Part shown: positions 18,582-18,825 of the stretch, piece by piece
How the letters are laid out: the number at the start of each line of letters is the position of its first letter
How positions within the stretch are numbered: position 1 is the stretch's first letter
Position numbers and translations under genes: made by a program
Source of the DNA: CAADGU01 sp964581605
GTDB lineage: Bacteria > Chloroflexota > Anaerolineae > Promineifilales > Promineifilaceae
Reading direction: 5' to 3'
Assembly (NCBI GenBank): GCA_964581605.1
Contig: CAZOPF010000104.1
Coordinates: 1 to 18,825 of the forward strand
DNA: 18,825 nt
The notes under the pieces: generated by a model
What the model saw: the letters and a program-made list of their open reading frames with translations, nothing else
Database searches by the model: none
Told to the model about the DNA's origin: nothing

Positions 18582-18793
18582 ACGGCCGTGTCCCAATTGG
18601 TTGGTGGGGCGTGACGGCCGTACCATTCCCCTGTCCCCGTTAAGCAAAACAAGTGCAGCACGGCCGTATCCCCTATCATCTCTTCAAGAAAGGCAACGGC
18701 CGTACCCCAATTGATTGCTGGGGCGGCCGTATCATTCCAGCGTTCACGTGGGCCGGGTGTGGCGCGGTGTGGAACACCGGCCACAGCCACGAG
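18582..18793. repeat. Mosaic repeat array, modules A3-B1-C2-A4-B2
   Basis: Five modules lie head to tail: A3 (18582-18621), B1 (18614-18655), C2 (18660-18703), A4 (18696-18727) and B2 (from about 18724 to 18793). Adjacent modules share the octamer ACGGCCGT at their joints; at the A4/B2 joint it is GCGGCCGT. The array occupies most of the 337 bases between the hicB start and the window end; no gene is seen there. The last 32 bases are featureless. Confidence 0.88.
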
Positions 18794-18825
18794 CCTCCGG
18801 CCATGATTTTGTGGTGTTTTTGGGG

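Larger units (their letters stand above)
202..18703. repeat. Highly iterated palindrome ACGGCCGT (44 copies)
   Basis: Copies found by eye start at 202, 761, 1255, 1649, 2104, 2719, 2924, 3078, 4064, 4215, 4551, 4623, 4821, 5115, 5155, 5475, 6603, 6867, 7013, 7115, 8256, 8697, 8851, 9558, 10094, 10730, 12020, 12094, 13872, 14478, 14898, 15112, 16062, 16852, 16902, 16938, 16970, 17883, 17915, 18130, 18582, 18614, 18660 and 18696. About one per 430 bases, versus roughly 0.3 expected for a random octamer in this length. Confidence 0.97.

Noticed and set aside
16902..18793. CRISPR-like reading of the mosaic repeats
   Set aside because: Repeats are irregularly spaced, the segments between octamers themselves recur, and no cas gene is present.

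Overview
The window looks like a chromosomal segment of a Chloroflexota bacterium of the Anaerolineae type. This is inferred from protein character (Thr-Pro-rich linkers before SH3b domains, an NLPY-type PrmC, a C-terminal effector-associated-like domain, a fused ATP-sulfurylase/APS-kinase) and from the moderately high GC with short simple-sequence intergenic repeats. No rRNA or tRNA gene was seen, so the lineage is not proven.

Layout. At 1-2745 (+) a tightly overlapping run encodes the end of a TumA-like antitoxin, a TumE-like toxin, GatB and a HAD phosphatase. A 16-unit octanucleotide array (2763-2890), a single-domain response regulator (+) and a convergent HdeD/DUF308 membrane protein (-) follow. 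At 4173-6121 (+) a proline-racemase-fold enzyme, probably trans-3-hydroxy-L-proline dehydratase, is coupled to an APH-type kinase. From 12003 down to 6308 (-) lies a long co-directional run: sat-cysC fusion, stand-alone cysC, prmC, tsaC, an SH3b membrane protein and a GT4 glycosyltransferase. These genes supply PAPS, translation-factor methylation and the tRNA t6A precursor.

At 12251-15911 a four-TM zinc-ribbon membrane protein with a C-terminal EAD-like domain is divergent from a trypsin-like serine protease that has a Pro-rich linker and an aromatic tail. This pair is the best candidate for an undescribed signalling or conflict system.

The right end (15912-18825) is accessory. It carries xisH-xisI, a Phd/YefM-PIN toxin-antitoxin pair and a hicB-hicA pair, separated by a mosaic family of palindromic modules.

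The strongest global signal is the octamer palindrome ACGGCCGT. I counted 44 copies by eye, against a chance expectation well below one. It occurs in genes (mostly read as Thr-Ala-Val), in promoter spacers, and at module boundaries of the right-hand repeats. It resembles the cyanobacterial HIP1 phenomenon but with a different word.
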